From Rostratula benghalensis (Eukaryota; Chordata; Aves; Charadriiformes; Rostratulidae): 64,000 nucleotides of DNA. The stretch lies in assembly GCA_013399305.1 (NCBI GenBank), contig VXAI01000138.1, forward strand, positions 1,982,096 through 2,046,095, given 5' to 3'. The position numbers and the translations under genes are program-made. Below the pieces are notes generated by a model. That model had not been told where the DNA came from, did not search any database, and saw nothing but the letters and a program-made list of their open reading frames with translations. Shown in pieces: positions 49,709-62,100 of the stretch (positions within the stretch are counted from its first letter, which is position 1; each line of letters starts with the position of its first letter).

Positions 49709-50876
49709 AAATACATAAAACACATTGACTGTTTTTTCTTCCATTTAGGAAGATCCTGGCAAGCTACATTAGACTGTTGAAATGCACCAGCATTTCTGCA
49801 GGTTACTATATCATGTTATACAAAAGCAACACCACAGCAATCATCTTCCAGCCACTGTGCTCTCATCCCATATTTTGTCTGTTTCCATCTTTTACTGACT
49901 TTTACTGCACAATTAATGGACAGTCTGAGATTGCTGGCTGCAGACAGAGAGGACAGTCTTCAAAGCTGAGCAGCACTTTTTCCCCATTGCCCCATGAATG
50001 AAATAGAAACCTGAAATTGCAGGATTTGCCTTGTTATCACCATATTTTGTTCTCTATAGACCAGTCTGAATATTCTTTACCGGTCAGAGCTTCCACATTT
50101 ATCTGTTGATTTACTTTCTCCTAGGGATGAAAAAAGAAATGGAAAAAAAAAGAATTTCAGTGTTCCAGGGAGAGACTTTCTCTGAGGAAGGGAAACGTGT
50201 AAAGAGAGTGGCTGGAGGCATCTTCCCAATTGGTTCTGATTTATTTGCATTTTTTCTAGAGGAACGAAGGACAGGACTTGCCCTGACTTTAACCGCGGAG
50301 GTGCCTGACCTGGGCCCCTCCTGCAGCCAAAGGGCTGCGAGGCAGACAGTTACCCAGAGGGGCTGATCGCTCTTGCCTTCCCTGGTCACCAGGTTTAGGC
50401 AAACTCTTTTCAAATGCTTTTTCCTCCACACTGATTTGAGAGGGATTTGGATGCAAAATTCAAATTGGTCGATGGAGCTTTGGAGGGCTAATGCTGGGAG
50501 AGATGAATTCTGGCTCTCCTTTCTGCTCTGTACAGGTACCCTCTGCCCTTCCCTTTGAGCATCTTCTTTTGGAAGGTCATACAGTGGCAGTATGTGTGGT
50601 GTTTTGGGATCAGTTAAAATAAAAACCAACTACTGTTGCCATTCCTTCCTACCTCACACAAATCTTCAGTATTTTTAAAAAGCAATTTAATTAACCCACC
50701 TGTCCCCTTATCTCCTGTCCTGTTTGCACTCACCTGTTTCCCTATCTCTAGTCAATCTGTTTTCATGTGTGTCTACTTATATAATCATTAATCCAATTCC
50801 TTTAATTTCAACTCAAAAAGGAACACAGTTTAACATGTTTCTCATCATGTGTTATGTTCTGCACCTGGAGCAGTTT

Positions 50877-50914
50877 GGGGGTATTTTGGGGCTTAGTTTT
50901 GGGGGTCGGGGGGG
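50877..50914 (+). other. G-quadruplex candidate
   Basis: Four G runs lie in 38 bases: G5 (50877-50881), G4 (50888-50891), G5 (50901-50905) and G7 (50908-50914), with loops of 6, 9 and 2 bases. The G7 run could supply two G-tracts by itself. One loop slightly exceeds the usual 7-nt rule. No promoter or exon context is visible. Confidence 0.7.
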
Positions 50915-53900
50915 TGTTGCTTTGTCTGCATTGCAGTTTGCCTGTGGGCATTTACAGTGTCTGATTAAAGCCTTCCCCATCCTGAAGGACAGCAAAAAGC
51001 TTTGCAAGAAGGAACAAGTGTGCTGCTTTTTCTGGTCGTGGCAGGCTGGGAACAGACCACCACCGCACTAGAACAAAAGCCAGCAAAGCAGAACCGGCAG
51101 CTGTAATTACCCAGTGCACAGCTGGAGGTAGGGCCCAGCACAGCCACCTTTGTACAGTGCATCTTACAATTATTATTTGTTTTTTCAACTCTTCCAGGCT
51201 GTTGTGAAAGATGAAGCGATGGGTTAAGTTTAGCGCAGTCATCGTGCAGCTCATTTCACACCCCTCCAAACTGGGCCCACCACCAGTATGGGTGTGCGGC
51301 TCCAGCTGCCTGGGCTGTCCCTTTGGGAGAAGCCGGTTCCAGGAGGTGACATCCCGGTCCCTGGCACCTGGGCAGTGTCCAGCGTGCAGGAGGCCACAGA
51401 GAGCTGTCATTCAGGACAGTGACTCTGTCAGAACGCTCCTTCTTTAGGCAGTGAGCGGTAGCAGATAGTAATAACACAATTCTGGGTCTCTCTTATTTCC
51501 ATTGCACATAAAAGCAAAATCTTTCCCGTACAGGCAGATTACCACAGGCAGGATCATTTCCAACCCTATCATTATGTTTCTTGTGCTTCTCATCTGGAAG
51601 AACCAACCAGTCCTAACGTGAGCTGCTCCTGCTCCTGCTGGAATGTTCCATTATAGTAAGCTTTCCCATAAAAGGATGAGCTATAATTAATTGTGATAAA
51701 TACCTGCAGTTATTTGGTTATTTTGCTGTTTCATTGATCCCTAGGAAATGGACACAGCATCATCACGTTGCCTCTGCTTCTATAGTAGTGTGTCTTATGT
51801 GCTTTTTATAAACTAGATCCATTTTTCAAAGCTTCTGGCTTATAAAAACACTGCCACTGAGAAGGGAATCTGGATGAGCCCATGAAGGTGGCACATCTTG
51901 TGCTGTGTTGTGGTACGTGTGGAGTCAGACCTGCCTCAGCTGAGGTGTGCGTGGGAAACTTCTGCAGATTCAAAACACCCTGGCTTTTCCATCTCCTTTG
52001 CCCCGTGCCCAGTGACAATAAGGGAGGGAAGTGGTGTGGGACTGCATGTAATTCTGTCACTCTTTCTAAGCTCTCTGTGTGCTCTGTGGTTTTTGTTTGC
52101 CTGTGGGTGGACCACTGTGCCTCTGTAGAACCTGAAAGAGTTGAAGAGAAGCTGGCAGGTCTGGCCACTGCCCCACCGGGGGGTCAGCACTGCCCCAGGG
52201 GGCACTGCCTTCTCCTTGGGGTGCCACAAACAAGGTGGGCATTGGCAGTGTCACAGAGCAGTATCTCATCCAAGGCGTTCCTCTAATCAGGGGGAAAATC
52301 TGCATTCCAGGGAGGTCCTTCAAGCCCACTCAATGTAAATAATATTTTACTTGGGGACATCTAGTGGAAGGATAATAAACTGCAAACACTGCTTTGCCCT
52401 TATCTCTGCTGGAGCTGGCTGGGAGTCTGGAAGTTCTGCAAGACCTTACAGCTTGTAATGGAAAAATCCCCACTTTCAAAATCCTCCCATGAGGAGAACA
52501 GAAAGAGCAGCAGTGTAAATCTCCTTAATTTAATTTGAAAAGTAATTCTCCAAAATATCTTTTGGTTTGCTGCTTTCAAGCTGGTAAAGATGGAAGAAAC
52601 CAAGTCAAAAGGTTTGAGAAACCCGTCATTTGGGAGAAAATAATTCTTTTTAGAAATTTGGAAGAAACTAATTTAAAAGTATAAGGTTGAAAGTATTTTT
52701 TTTTCAGCCTCAACTTCAGTGAAACCTCATTTGCAGATTGAAGTGATAATAAAGTAAATAAAGGAAATGATGAAATTGTTTTGGAAACAAGAGCCTACTT
52801 TTTGGCTCGTATTAGTGCGGTATTACTAATCGGGGATGCCTGGCATGACTAGCTCTCCTCGGAATCACCAGTAACCATGGGAAATTATAATTTTTTAAGT
52901 TGTGTCTTGTGTTGCTGTGCCCAAGTGCTCCCAATGGCTTCAAGTCCCAGCGAAACCTGAGAAACCTGACGTTCGTGCTGTTCTTTAGCAGCAAATTTGT
53001 TCAATTTCCAAAAGAGCAAATGCATTTCTTGCTGTTTGCCATAAAAGCAAAATGAGGAGGAATATTTGTATCCGAGTAACAGCACTTAAACAGCAAGAGA
53101 GAGGGTGGTGGAAGGCCAAGGAGGGGTAGAAGCAGGGGGTCTGTCACAGCCTGACTGCTCCTCCAGCCCCCTCAGCCCTGACACAAACAAGGCCATTTGT
53201 AAAATTGTTTCTTTGTTTTGGTTTGTTTCGGGTTTTTTTAAATCTGCAAAATTCAAATGTTCCATTTTCCTGTGATCATCTCTGGGATGGTCATTCTCAG
53301 GTGACTCTCTTGGGCTTCACCCTCCCTGCTAAGGGTAGAGAAGTCTCCAAGGAAAGGAAATACAGTAATAGCTGAGAAGCCTTTGTCCTTTTTGTGCTTT
53401 GATGGAGCATTTCCAGGGCACAAGTGCCCAGTGGTGGAACACCTCCTCATCAGTGGCTTTATATCTGAGGTTATCTAAAGCCTGCCAGAGGAGTTGCTTT
53501 CTTTCACAGATATCTCCATTTACAACTACAAACCAGGTGAAATGGGAGCAATTCCTGTCCACGTTCCTTACTGGGACATGAGAGACCACACTGAACCTGG
53601 GCAAATGAGGTACAAAAGCTTTCCCAGCTCCTGGTAGGTGCTTTCAGAGAGAAAATGAAGCCAGAGCAGGAACTGCTGGGGAAGCTGCCGTGGGGCAGAG
53701 CGGGTCTGTATCCTCAGGGGGATCTGGGGACTGGTAACCAAAGCTCAGAGCTCCCAGTTTGGGGACCACAGATCCATCCATTCCCATATGGGCTCTGAGG
53801 CAGCAGTAGTTGTTCTAATAATTCCTATTTTCCATCTTGATGCTTGCAGGAGGCTGAATCCTCCCAACATTTATTTTTCTCCTTTTGCAATAACGAGGTG

Positions 53901-55902
53901 GATAAAGACCGTGAATGTTCTGTATCAGGATCCTTTCTGGACACTCTCACATGCTCCTAAGTATGTCATCAGCTGCACTCAGAGAATGGAGTCCCCGCTG
54001 CCAATACACGAGCAGAGGCTTCGGAAAGAGTGGAATTGGAAAAGAGGTGGGATCAGGCTCGCCCACATAATTTTCTTTTGTGCCAGTGCTAACAGACGTT
54101 TCGAGTTAAAGTAAGAAACAGCCAGGAAAAATGTGCAGATGCTTAATTCTCTGCAGGATTTATAATATTATACGGTAAGCGTTTGCACCCTATACAATAA
54201 AACCAAGTTGGCTTTACTACATATAAAAGAAAACAAAACAAAAAATCACAAGTTTGACAGCAATTAGGGTGAATAGACATTTATTTTATCCTTTTACTAG
54301 CAGGACCAATTGTGATTTTATGCTCTGAAAAAGCTCATTTTAAAGTTTTATGTCTGAAGTGGCCTTGCCAAATCTAGCTTAATATTGTTACATTAAATGG
54401 ATGGTAAAATGTGTTCTTAAAACCCTCCATCCTGTAAAGGACCTGGAACCAGGGAACTACTGCTAATGAGAGTCAGGTCCTGAAATGCAGCCCTTACGCA
54501 TGTTTGCCTGCAACCCAACTGGAGGTGTCTGCCAGTCCCTCCCAGTACGCATCGTCCTCGATTTTCAGACTTCACAGACCATCCAAGCTCCTGTTGTTTT
54601 CCAGCCACCCAGACCAGTGGCCAATCCACAGCCACAGCAGGAAACCCAAAGTGCCTGCACCCCTGCTGGCACCGTGAAAAGGTTTAAAGAGATCTTTCAC
54701 ATCTCCAGAAGTCCATCTCCCCCTTCCTACATCCCCAGCCCTTCTTTCTCTCAGCTTTTCTGGCTTGGAGAAGAACCCCCCGAAACCATTGGTTAGAACC
54801 AGCATCACAAGGACTACAGGAATTCCAACAACATTTTCTTATTTGCTTTGTACACCAGGAACCTTTATCACTTTGTGAGATGTCTGGAAGTGTATAGGAG
54901 CTTTAAGCGTGTGCTGCTTGGATGGCTCCTGTCCTTACTGGTCCCATTAACCTCAGAGGAACCAATACAATCAGGTGATCACACAGCACGGCTGATTTAC
55001 TCCAAATATTTTCTTTTTCCTCTTTCTGAATGATGACAAAACACATGAATGTTGTGCACCAGCAGCTGTTGTTGGTGTTCACACATGCAGGTGCTATTTG
55101 CTGTGCTGCCAATGCAAAGATGGTACAAGAAGCTGTAGAAAGAGCTGAACTGGAAAGGAAATTTCACAATTAGCCCCCTCCTAAGCACAAGGAGCCAAGA
55201 CACAGGACTGATTTAAGTGGTTTACTCTAGATAAAGCACCCCTCCTTGTGCACAGGCCCCCCCCAAACTGGTTGAGCAGTTCTCCAGGTTTGTGTGGAGG
55301 GTGCCAATTACCAGGGCTGCCCTGACACCCTGCGAAGTTGAGGAGAGTCACCAAGGGTGTGGAGACCTTCCCATGCACACCCCTCCCCAGCTGAGACCAG
55401 GAAATAACAACGCATGAGGCTTAGAGGAGATAATTACAGGGTAAAAACTGTCCAAACTGAAGGTTAGCTCTCGCCTGAAGGTAACACGTGAATCCTCTGG
55501 ATACTGAAAGCTGCCAGAGAAAAACTTCCAACTGCCACCACACTATTTCCAGTAGAGCAGGTCTCCAGGCAAAGTTCACCAGTGTTGTTCCTGTGCATGT
55601 AGCTCCCCAGAGACCTGGGTTTGGTTCTGGCTGCTATTTGTCCAAGGCCACTTAACTCCTGCAAGTCCCCAGTCTTACTCGATGAAAGGCTGTAATGTCA
55701 GGGTTGTGCAAGGAGGACAAAGTAAAACAGGGCTGGAGAGGTGCTGCTTGCAGTTAGAAGTTGTCCAAGAGCCTGCTGCTGAGTGATACCTCATCAGGAG
55801 TAAGCACTGGATTTGGAAAGATAGCTCACAAATTGGTGTTGTGCACTTCACTAGGCCAGAAACTCATGTCAAAGGATATATTCTGTAATCTAATTTGCTA
55901 AA

Positions 55903-55945
55903 AATAAAGATAGGGCTCCGTTCTCAAAAAAAAAAAAAAAAAAAA
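55903..55945 (+). other. AATAAA signal followed by A20 (possible retroposed 3' end or internal A tract)
   Basis: AATAAA is at 55903-55908 and an uninterrupted A20 at 55926-55945, a spacing of 17 bases, as in a polyadenylated transcript. This arrangement is seen at the 3' end of retroposed mRNAs, but I do not recognise a gene body upstream and found no target-site duplication. Chance co-occurrence in AT-rich DNA, or a genuine polyadenylation site next to an A tract, are equally possible. Confidence 0.4.
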
Positions 55946-57206
55946 CCAACCCTGATTATAATTTAAATTCTTTGGACTTAGCCATGATTTTTATATCCCC
56001 GCCCACATCCATCCTTTTCATGAGGAAATTAGAAGAAGGAAGAGGAGACGTGTGTCTCCCTGCAATGATGGGATCAATGTGGTGTTTTCCTACAGCCACC
56101 CCTCCTCTTCTGCCACAGTCTGATGTGGCTGCCCCAGAGAGATGCTGGTCCTGAAAACTGAACACAGCTTTCCAGAGATGCCTGTATGACTGACAGTGTC
56201 ACACACCAACGTACCAATGTTTTGTGGAGCCACTCTGCCGTTTTGCTTAGAAGACATTATTCAGCAACATGGAAAATTTAATATCTTAAAATTCCTTTCA
56301 TTCAAATACCAAGTTGTTTCCCAGCAGCACTGGCTGGCCTTTTCTGTCTTCAGATTCTTGCTGAAAGCTTTTCTAACTTTCCTAGGGTGGTGACTTCCAG
56401 TCTCTTTGTTCAATGGCACTTATTAAACAATTCTTTTTGACAGGCTGAAATGCAAACAGCAAGACTGCAGTAACTGGGAAATTAAAAATATATTGCTAAT
56501 ACAATGCCAAAGGCACTTTTTTCCCCCATGAACAGTTTGACAGCATTTGCTTTTTAAAATGTAACTGTGCTTTAAACAAATCAAGTTTAATACTGACTTG
56601 TATCATAAACCACTGGTCAATCATTTAGTGAAAGGTCTTAAATGTGTATTTAAGTTTCATATTTATAACATTTTATGTTAGCAAATATTTTTAATATTGC
56701 TATTTTGTTTATTAGAATTTAAAGGCCGCCATTAATGTGGATAGTACCCACTTGTACTTAGATTCTTAGATGGAATTAAAGGTCCCCATTAGAAAATGGA
56801 ACTTCTTGTTTGCTTGATGTTGGTTACTGCAGGAGCCAGACAGCTGATGCTGAGCACTGGGTAGATCCCTCCTTCCCTGGCTGGGTTCTGGGTACAGGGT
56901 GAGCTGCACTTCCCCCTCGATGCTGAATTTAAGTCGAGCTGGTGCCCAGCAAGCAAATGGGGTATTTACTGAGAAATTTACCCTTGAGGCTGCTTCTGCT
57001 GGCTGCGTTGGCACAAGCCCTGGCTCAGTGTCACTTGGTGATGCTGCAGGTCCTTCCACAGGAGACAAAGTCACACACTGACCCTGAGACTTTGGAAACT
57101 GAAATAAACTCCATGAAAATTCAGTGGGAAAGGGGGAATCAAGTGCAGCGCCTGGGCTGTTTGTACCACTCCACCACAGTCAAACTGTAGAATTCTTTAC
57201 AGTTAA
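55946..57206. other. Non-coding sequence with an AT-rich repeat-free block
   Basis: About 56440-56770 is AT-rich and free of recognisable repeats. It contains motif-like words: TGTTTATT (FOX-like), GTCAATCA (reverse complement of a PBX/HOX-like TGATTGAC) and CATTAATG (homeodomain-like). These short words also occur by chance. No exon is supported. Confidence 0.5.
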
Positions 57207-57228
57207 TATTTATTTATTTATTTATTTA
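57207..57228. repeat. (TATT)n microsatellite
   Basis: About five and a half TATT units in perfect tandem. Confidence 0.93.
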
Positions 57229-57311
57229 GTCCCTAAGCATGTTTAGCTGTCCCTTTCACCACTGACACGTGCCTTTGTTTTTTAACACCCTTCTCTGTTG
57301 GAAAACTTAGC

Positions 57312-57395
57312 CGTCAGCTTTCCCAGGGGAGCGCAGGGTGGTGGGGCAAGCGGCGAGGGCCTGGGGCGGCGATGCCTCTCTGGCAGCGGTGCCTT
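57312..57395 (+). other. Small CpG-rich, G-rich patch
   Basis: Seven CpG dinucleotides fall within 57312-57388, against the general CpG scarcity of the window. Five runs of three or four G lie at 57326-57329, 57336-57338, 57343-57346, 57357-57359 and 57363-57366. It is too short to be a standard CpG island, and no first exon is recognisable beside it. Confidence 0.6.
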
Positions 57396-58560
57396 GGGAG
57401 GGTTGTGCAAGGGTTGTGTTCCCAGTGGTGGGTGCTGGAGCCAGGCCAGGGTCTAACCTGCCAACCTCAGGACATGCAGGAAGGAGAAAGCAGCCTGGAT
57501 GATTCAGTGATGTTTCTGAGGCTGAATGAAATGGCTTTCTTCTTCTCTCACCTCTGCGACAATCCTTGAACTAAGCTTCTGTGTGGTGGTTAGGAACCAA
57601 TTTTTAAATGTTTCCACCCAGAACGCTTCTTCTGGAGGGATAGAAAGGCACTTTGGGGAATTAGACTCATACATGGGCATTGAGTTTAGATCCAATGGCT
57701 ATTTGCAGATGTTATCAGAGTGTAATTTATAAACTGACCTTCTCTCTTCATATACATGTAAAATAGAGATTGCATCTAGGAGAAATAAACAGTAAAATGC
57801 AACCCTGATTTCCAACCCAGGTTTTAAAATCAAACCTGAAATGTATAGTTTGACTGGGGTGGGAGTGATGATTTCAGTGGAGTGATCTTTGTTCTCAAAT
57901 CCTTTTAAAGTCAGTTTCAGAAAGTTAAGTGATTTTAGCAATAAATGGGGAAGCCTTCTCAGGTCAAGAACGCATAACCACATGAAGGTTAACGTGTTTC
58001 TAAGCACAGAGATACCAGCCTGCACCAACAGAGAAAGACCCAGCCCTAAATAAATCTGAAAACCCAGAGTTTGGATGTTCATCCTCTCAGTGCTGAGCAC
58101 AGGGCTGAGGGTAAATGTGCTTTTAATTTAGTCCCTCTCCAGAAGCGCCTGAAGGGGAGAGGAACAAGCATGTGCCAGGTATTAGTTTGTGCAGACTCGG
58201 TGTCACTGGGAGGAGAAGGGACTTCAAGGGGAGCATTAATTTGGGAGGGGCCTAAAATAATTAAATAACTCATTTAATGTCACAGCATTTTAGTTTATAC
58301 AGGAGGAGAAACTGGCAGCATGAGTCAGGCCCTCTTCTACGAATGACTAATATTACAAACAAATGTTAAGATAGTGGCATTAAACTCACTCTTCTAACTG
58401 CAGCTCTTAAAGGTCATAAAACCAGTTCAGTTTTCCAGTTTCAGCTTTTCCCATCTACTTTGCTGAACAGTAATCAGGTCATTGGGCCATTTCCCTTGGA
58501 GACTGACCAATACGTCCTCAGCTTTATTCTAAATATAGCAGTCCTTTTTTTAGCATTGTT
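57396..58560. other. Non-coding unique sequence up to the assembly gap
   Basis: No exon is recognised. The stretch 58267-58325 (CATTTAATGTCACAGCATTT, then TACAGGAGGAGAAACTGGCA) resembles the order of words in ancient MIR elements, at low confidence. Confidence 0.5.
58267..58325. repeat. Possible MIR-like ancient repeat
   Basis: CATTTAATGTCACA followed about 25 bases later by TACAGGAGGAGAAACTGGCA recalls the MIR order 'CATTTAATCCTCACA ... TACAGATGAGGAAACTGAGGC'. The intervening block is shorter than in MIR, so the assignment is tentative. Confidence 0.3.
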
Positions 58561-59000
58561 NNNNNNNNNNNNNNNNNNNNNNNNNNNNNNNNNNNNNNNN
58601 NNNNNNNNNNNNNNNNNNNNNNNNNNNNNNNNNNNNNNNNNNNNNNNNNNNNNNNNNNNNNNNNNNNNNNNNNNNNNNNNNNNNNNNNNNNNNNNNNNNN
58701 NNNNNNNNNNNNNNNNNNNNNNNNNNNNNNNNNNNNNNNNNNNNNNNNNNNNNNNNNNNNNNNNNNNNNNNNNNNNNNNNNNNNNNNNNNNNNNNNNNNN
58801 NNNNNNNNNNNNNNNNNNNNNNNNNNNNNNNNNNNNNNNNNNNNNNNNNNNNNNNNNNNNNNNNNNNNNNNNNNNNNNNNNNNNNNNNNNNNNNNNNNNN
58901 NNNNNNNNNNNNNNNNNNNNNNNNNNNNNNNNNNNNNNNNNNNNNNNNNNNNNNNNNNNNNNNNNNNNNNNNNNNNNNNNNNNNNNNNNNNNNNNNNNNN
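58561..59000. other. Assembly gap, 440 N
   Basis: The sequence is N throughout. It is bordered on the right by CR1 sequence, so the missing bases probably include at least the 3' portion of that CR1 element. Open frames that appear to cross the gap are artefacts. Confidence 0.99.
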
Positions 59001-59190
59001 GGCAACCTGGGCCAGGCTCTCACCACCCTCACACCAAACAAGTTCTTCCCCACATCTCAGCTCCATCTCCCCTCTTTCAGGTTAAAACCATTCCTCTTAT
59101 CCTATGGCTCCCTTCCCTCATCAAAAGTCCATCCCCATCTCACCTGTTAGGTTCTGAAAGACTCCTCTAAGGTCTCCCTGGAGCCTATGA
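59001..59190 (-). mobile_element. CR1 LINE fragment at gap edge
   Basis: The plus strand begins GGCAACCTGGGCCAGGCTCT, then CACCACCCTCACACCAAAC, TCCCCTCTTTCAGGTTAAAA and later AGGTCTCCCTGGAGCC. This is the reverse complement of the C-terminal part of CR1 ORF2. The element is on the minus strand. Its 3' end lies inside the gap, and its coding side stops near 59190. Compared with the copy at 27139-27500 it keeps the normal CCCCTCTTTCAG stretch in place of T15. It is inactive and truncated. Confidence 0.92.
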
Positions 59191-62100
59191 TTACTTGTAA
59201 AGGAGAAACAACCTGTGCTCAGAACACCTATGTGAAGGAGGTGCCACCACTCCATTTCTAGCATGGCTTTTCTATCTTCTGGTGGCTTTGAGGAAATTGC
59301 TTAAACGAGACAGAGGACTTAGAGTAGGGTAGAGTTTAGCGAGTTGATTCCCACCCAAAGCGATTGGAGGACAAAAGATGTAATGAAAGGCCTTGTTCTT
59401 CTGATATGGAAATTCCTGTGCATTTTCTTAGGCCCCAGTCCTACAAGTAGATTCCTGGAGACTCAGCTTCTGCTGTGGCTGAAACTATTGCCCGAGCAGA
59501 GCGTTCTGTCGCGGTCCCTTCGGGGTGCTGTGTGGTGTGAGAAGGACTTTTGACACCTTGACAGATACAGGTTCATACAACACCCACAACAACGGGGGAA
59601 ATGTGGTCCTGTTGGGAGCCTCTGGTTATGGCTGAAACGTCAGTTTCTAAGGAAATAGTACTTGAATTAAATTTTAATAACTTTGCACTGCTGCGTATTG
59701 TGTCACCGAGACACATTATGTATGCTATAATTGCTCCAATTTGCCCCTGTAATGGCAACTTCATGTTTTGCAAAATGCACAATGCTTTTCACTTTCAATC
59801 TATGAACAAAATCGCAGATCAACCCTGACAGCTCCCAACTTTCCCTTTTTCCCCTGGGTGCTTTCATGTCTCCTGATGGCTCTTGGCTTCCTCCTTCGGA
59901 AGCTGCAGGACTGTTTGCAGGCCACAGGGTGTACATATTAAAAGCCAACGTAGCAAGATGTCCCCAAATATATTTAAACTCCTGATGTTCTGCAAATTAT
60001 ATTCCAATGTAGGAGCCATTCAGCGCAAGGAAATAAAACTGTCTTCATGCTCTAGTGCTCTTTATGCTCCAAATTCTAGAAATGAGGCATCTTTAATGAT
60101 GCAGATGCTCCAGAGTACAGTGGCCTTTAAGTGCAATGTTATATGTTATAGGTTCTCTTACAGTTTAGTCTTTGTTGTTCAATCTAATGTATGTTCTGGC
60201 AGAGGGAAGGCTTAAAGAACTGCCAAGAGTTACCTGTTTGGCACAGTGTGGTCTGTTGGCTCTCTGGGAAATTCAGTGTCTCAGGAAATACTTTCTCCTC
60301 ATTTTTGGAGTCAGTAGAAGACCAAGGTTCTCAGCAATAAGGAAACCTGTGAGTCTACCAAAAATCAGTGGTACAACTGTTACAAGAGCCCCTGTGCAAG
60401 TACACTCACAAAAATCTTGCAGTTATGACTGGAGACACTTGATACAAATTTGGCTTGAAAACAGAGACAACAGACTATCAGAATTCTGGTTGATGGAGGC
60501 CATTTATGGGCAATGCTTCAATCTGACAGGTAATTGCAATGATCAAAAACCATGCAGATCCAAAGTATGATTTGCCTGCACCTCTTTTTCTTTTATCCAA
60601 TGGCTACAGCTGTGTTTGCCTGAGTGCAGGTTTTAGCTAAGACAGGGATGATTCAAATAGATGAGTCTCATCAGAGCCAACTTCTGTCATCTCAATGGAC
60701 ACCAAGGTGAGTCCCCACGGACTCCTGACATGCCACTGGGGCGAACTACGTGTCTGCAGAAAGGGATCTACTCCACCTAATCCTTCCTTCCCGTTGAGCC
60801 ATGGGGGGTTTGTTATGGACAAATATCTGTGATGTCTCCCTGCAGCCCTTGCACCCTTTCTGAGTTTCTGACTCCACTCACAAACCCCATCAGGCTCTGC
60901 ATCTCTGTAGAGAGCTCAGTGTGAAGAACGTGGTGGTACAGAGCCATCCCGAGATCCCAACAAACAGTGAAAACAACACTCAGAAAATTATTCAGCCCAG
61001 TTCTGTAACCTGTGAGAAGGAGAAAATACTTCTTGGAAGTATATTTTACAATTTATTGTCTCAAAACAAACCCAGTTAGTGGGCCTGCCTTCAGATAGAG
61101 AGATATTTGTCACTCTATTATTGTTTTACAGTGTCAGTTCCAGACACTTAAGTATTGTTGGAATGCAAGAGGGGGGGGAAAAAAATCATGTTTTAAATCT
61201 CCGATGGGGTAATAAACTGCAGCCAGGAGCTAATTGTCCTGAAACTTGATCCTTTACAATATGTTATTGCTGTAATGGGACTACCCAGCTCCACTGCACT
61301 GGGGTTTGTTTCCCCATTAGGTAGGTAGTACATACACATTCAAAAAAACCCCCAGATCACAGGTTTGCTCCCAGCTGTAGATTTAAGCACAATTCTCAAA
61401 GCGATCGATGCATTTTGTACATTAAACTAGTAAGGGAGGGTATTAATCCTCATCAACTTTAATGGCTCACTGTGGATTTGCTTCCTACCAACTTTCTTCC
61501 ACCCAAGAAGTCCTGAGAATGTTGTACCCCTCCTGTCAGGAGAAAATGAATCATTACCCAGAGTCTGGAAGGCCAGAGGTGAATTGGAAGCCGCACTATG
61601 GAACACTCACCCTACAGTATTATTATTTTCGTTTTACACTAGCATTAAATAATATTTGAGCTCAGGGTGGTCAGCCCAATGGGTGGTTTAATGTGCTGAA
61701 TGCAACCAGAGAAAGAGTACATCCATCATGGCCTCCTTTCAGGGTTTCTTCCACAACCTGGTTTGGTTTTGTTTCCTTTTGTCGCAAACTAGGTATTACC
61801 CAGCCAGATCTTAAATGCAAAGTCCAGCTTCTAAATATTAACCCCCAGTTTGGGTGGAAATTTTGACTGGAAAATCTTTTCAAGATCAAAAAAAATGTGA
61901 TGTTCGTTCTCGGTGTTTTTCTCATCAGTGTTTTGGGTACAATAGCAGTTCCTAGTTACCATTGGAAGAGCTGTCCTAAGGATACTGTAGCCAAACAGTG
62001 AGATTTGTTGAAGATGGTGCAATTTTGGGTCATATTTTAATGGAAATTCACTGTATTTTTATTTCCAGAATTTTCCAGCTGTAAAATGTAGTGTGAGAAT

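Larger units (their letters stand above)
45567..55902. other. Non-coding unique sequence, no gene seen
   Basis: No exon is supported. Landmarks are a purine run at 45610-45641 (A17 then AG-rich), a MIR/L2-like motif at 49688-49708 and the G-rich tract at 50877-50914. Overlapping frames at 50111-50629 (minus, 172 codons), 50952-51410 (minus, 152 codons) and 51882-52286 (plus, 134 codons) show no domain. Confidence 0.57.

Noticed and set aside
58460..59170. Long frames crossing the N gap
   Set aside because: They are open only because N cannot encode a stop; the right-hand part is CR1 sequence.
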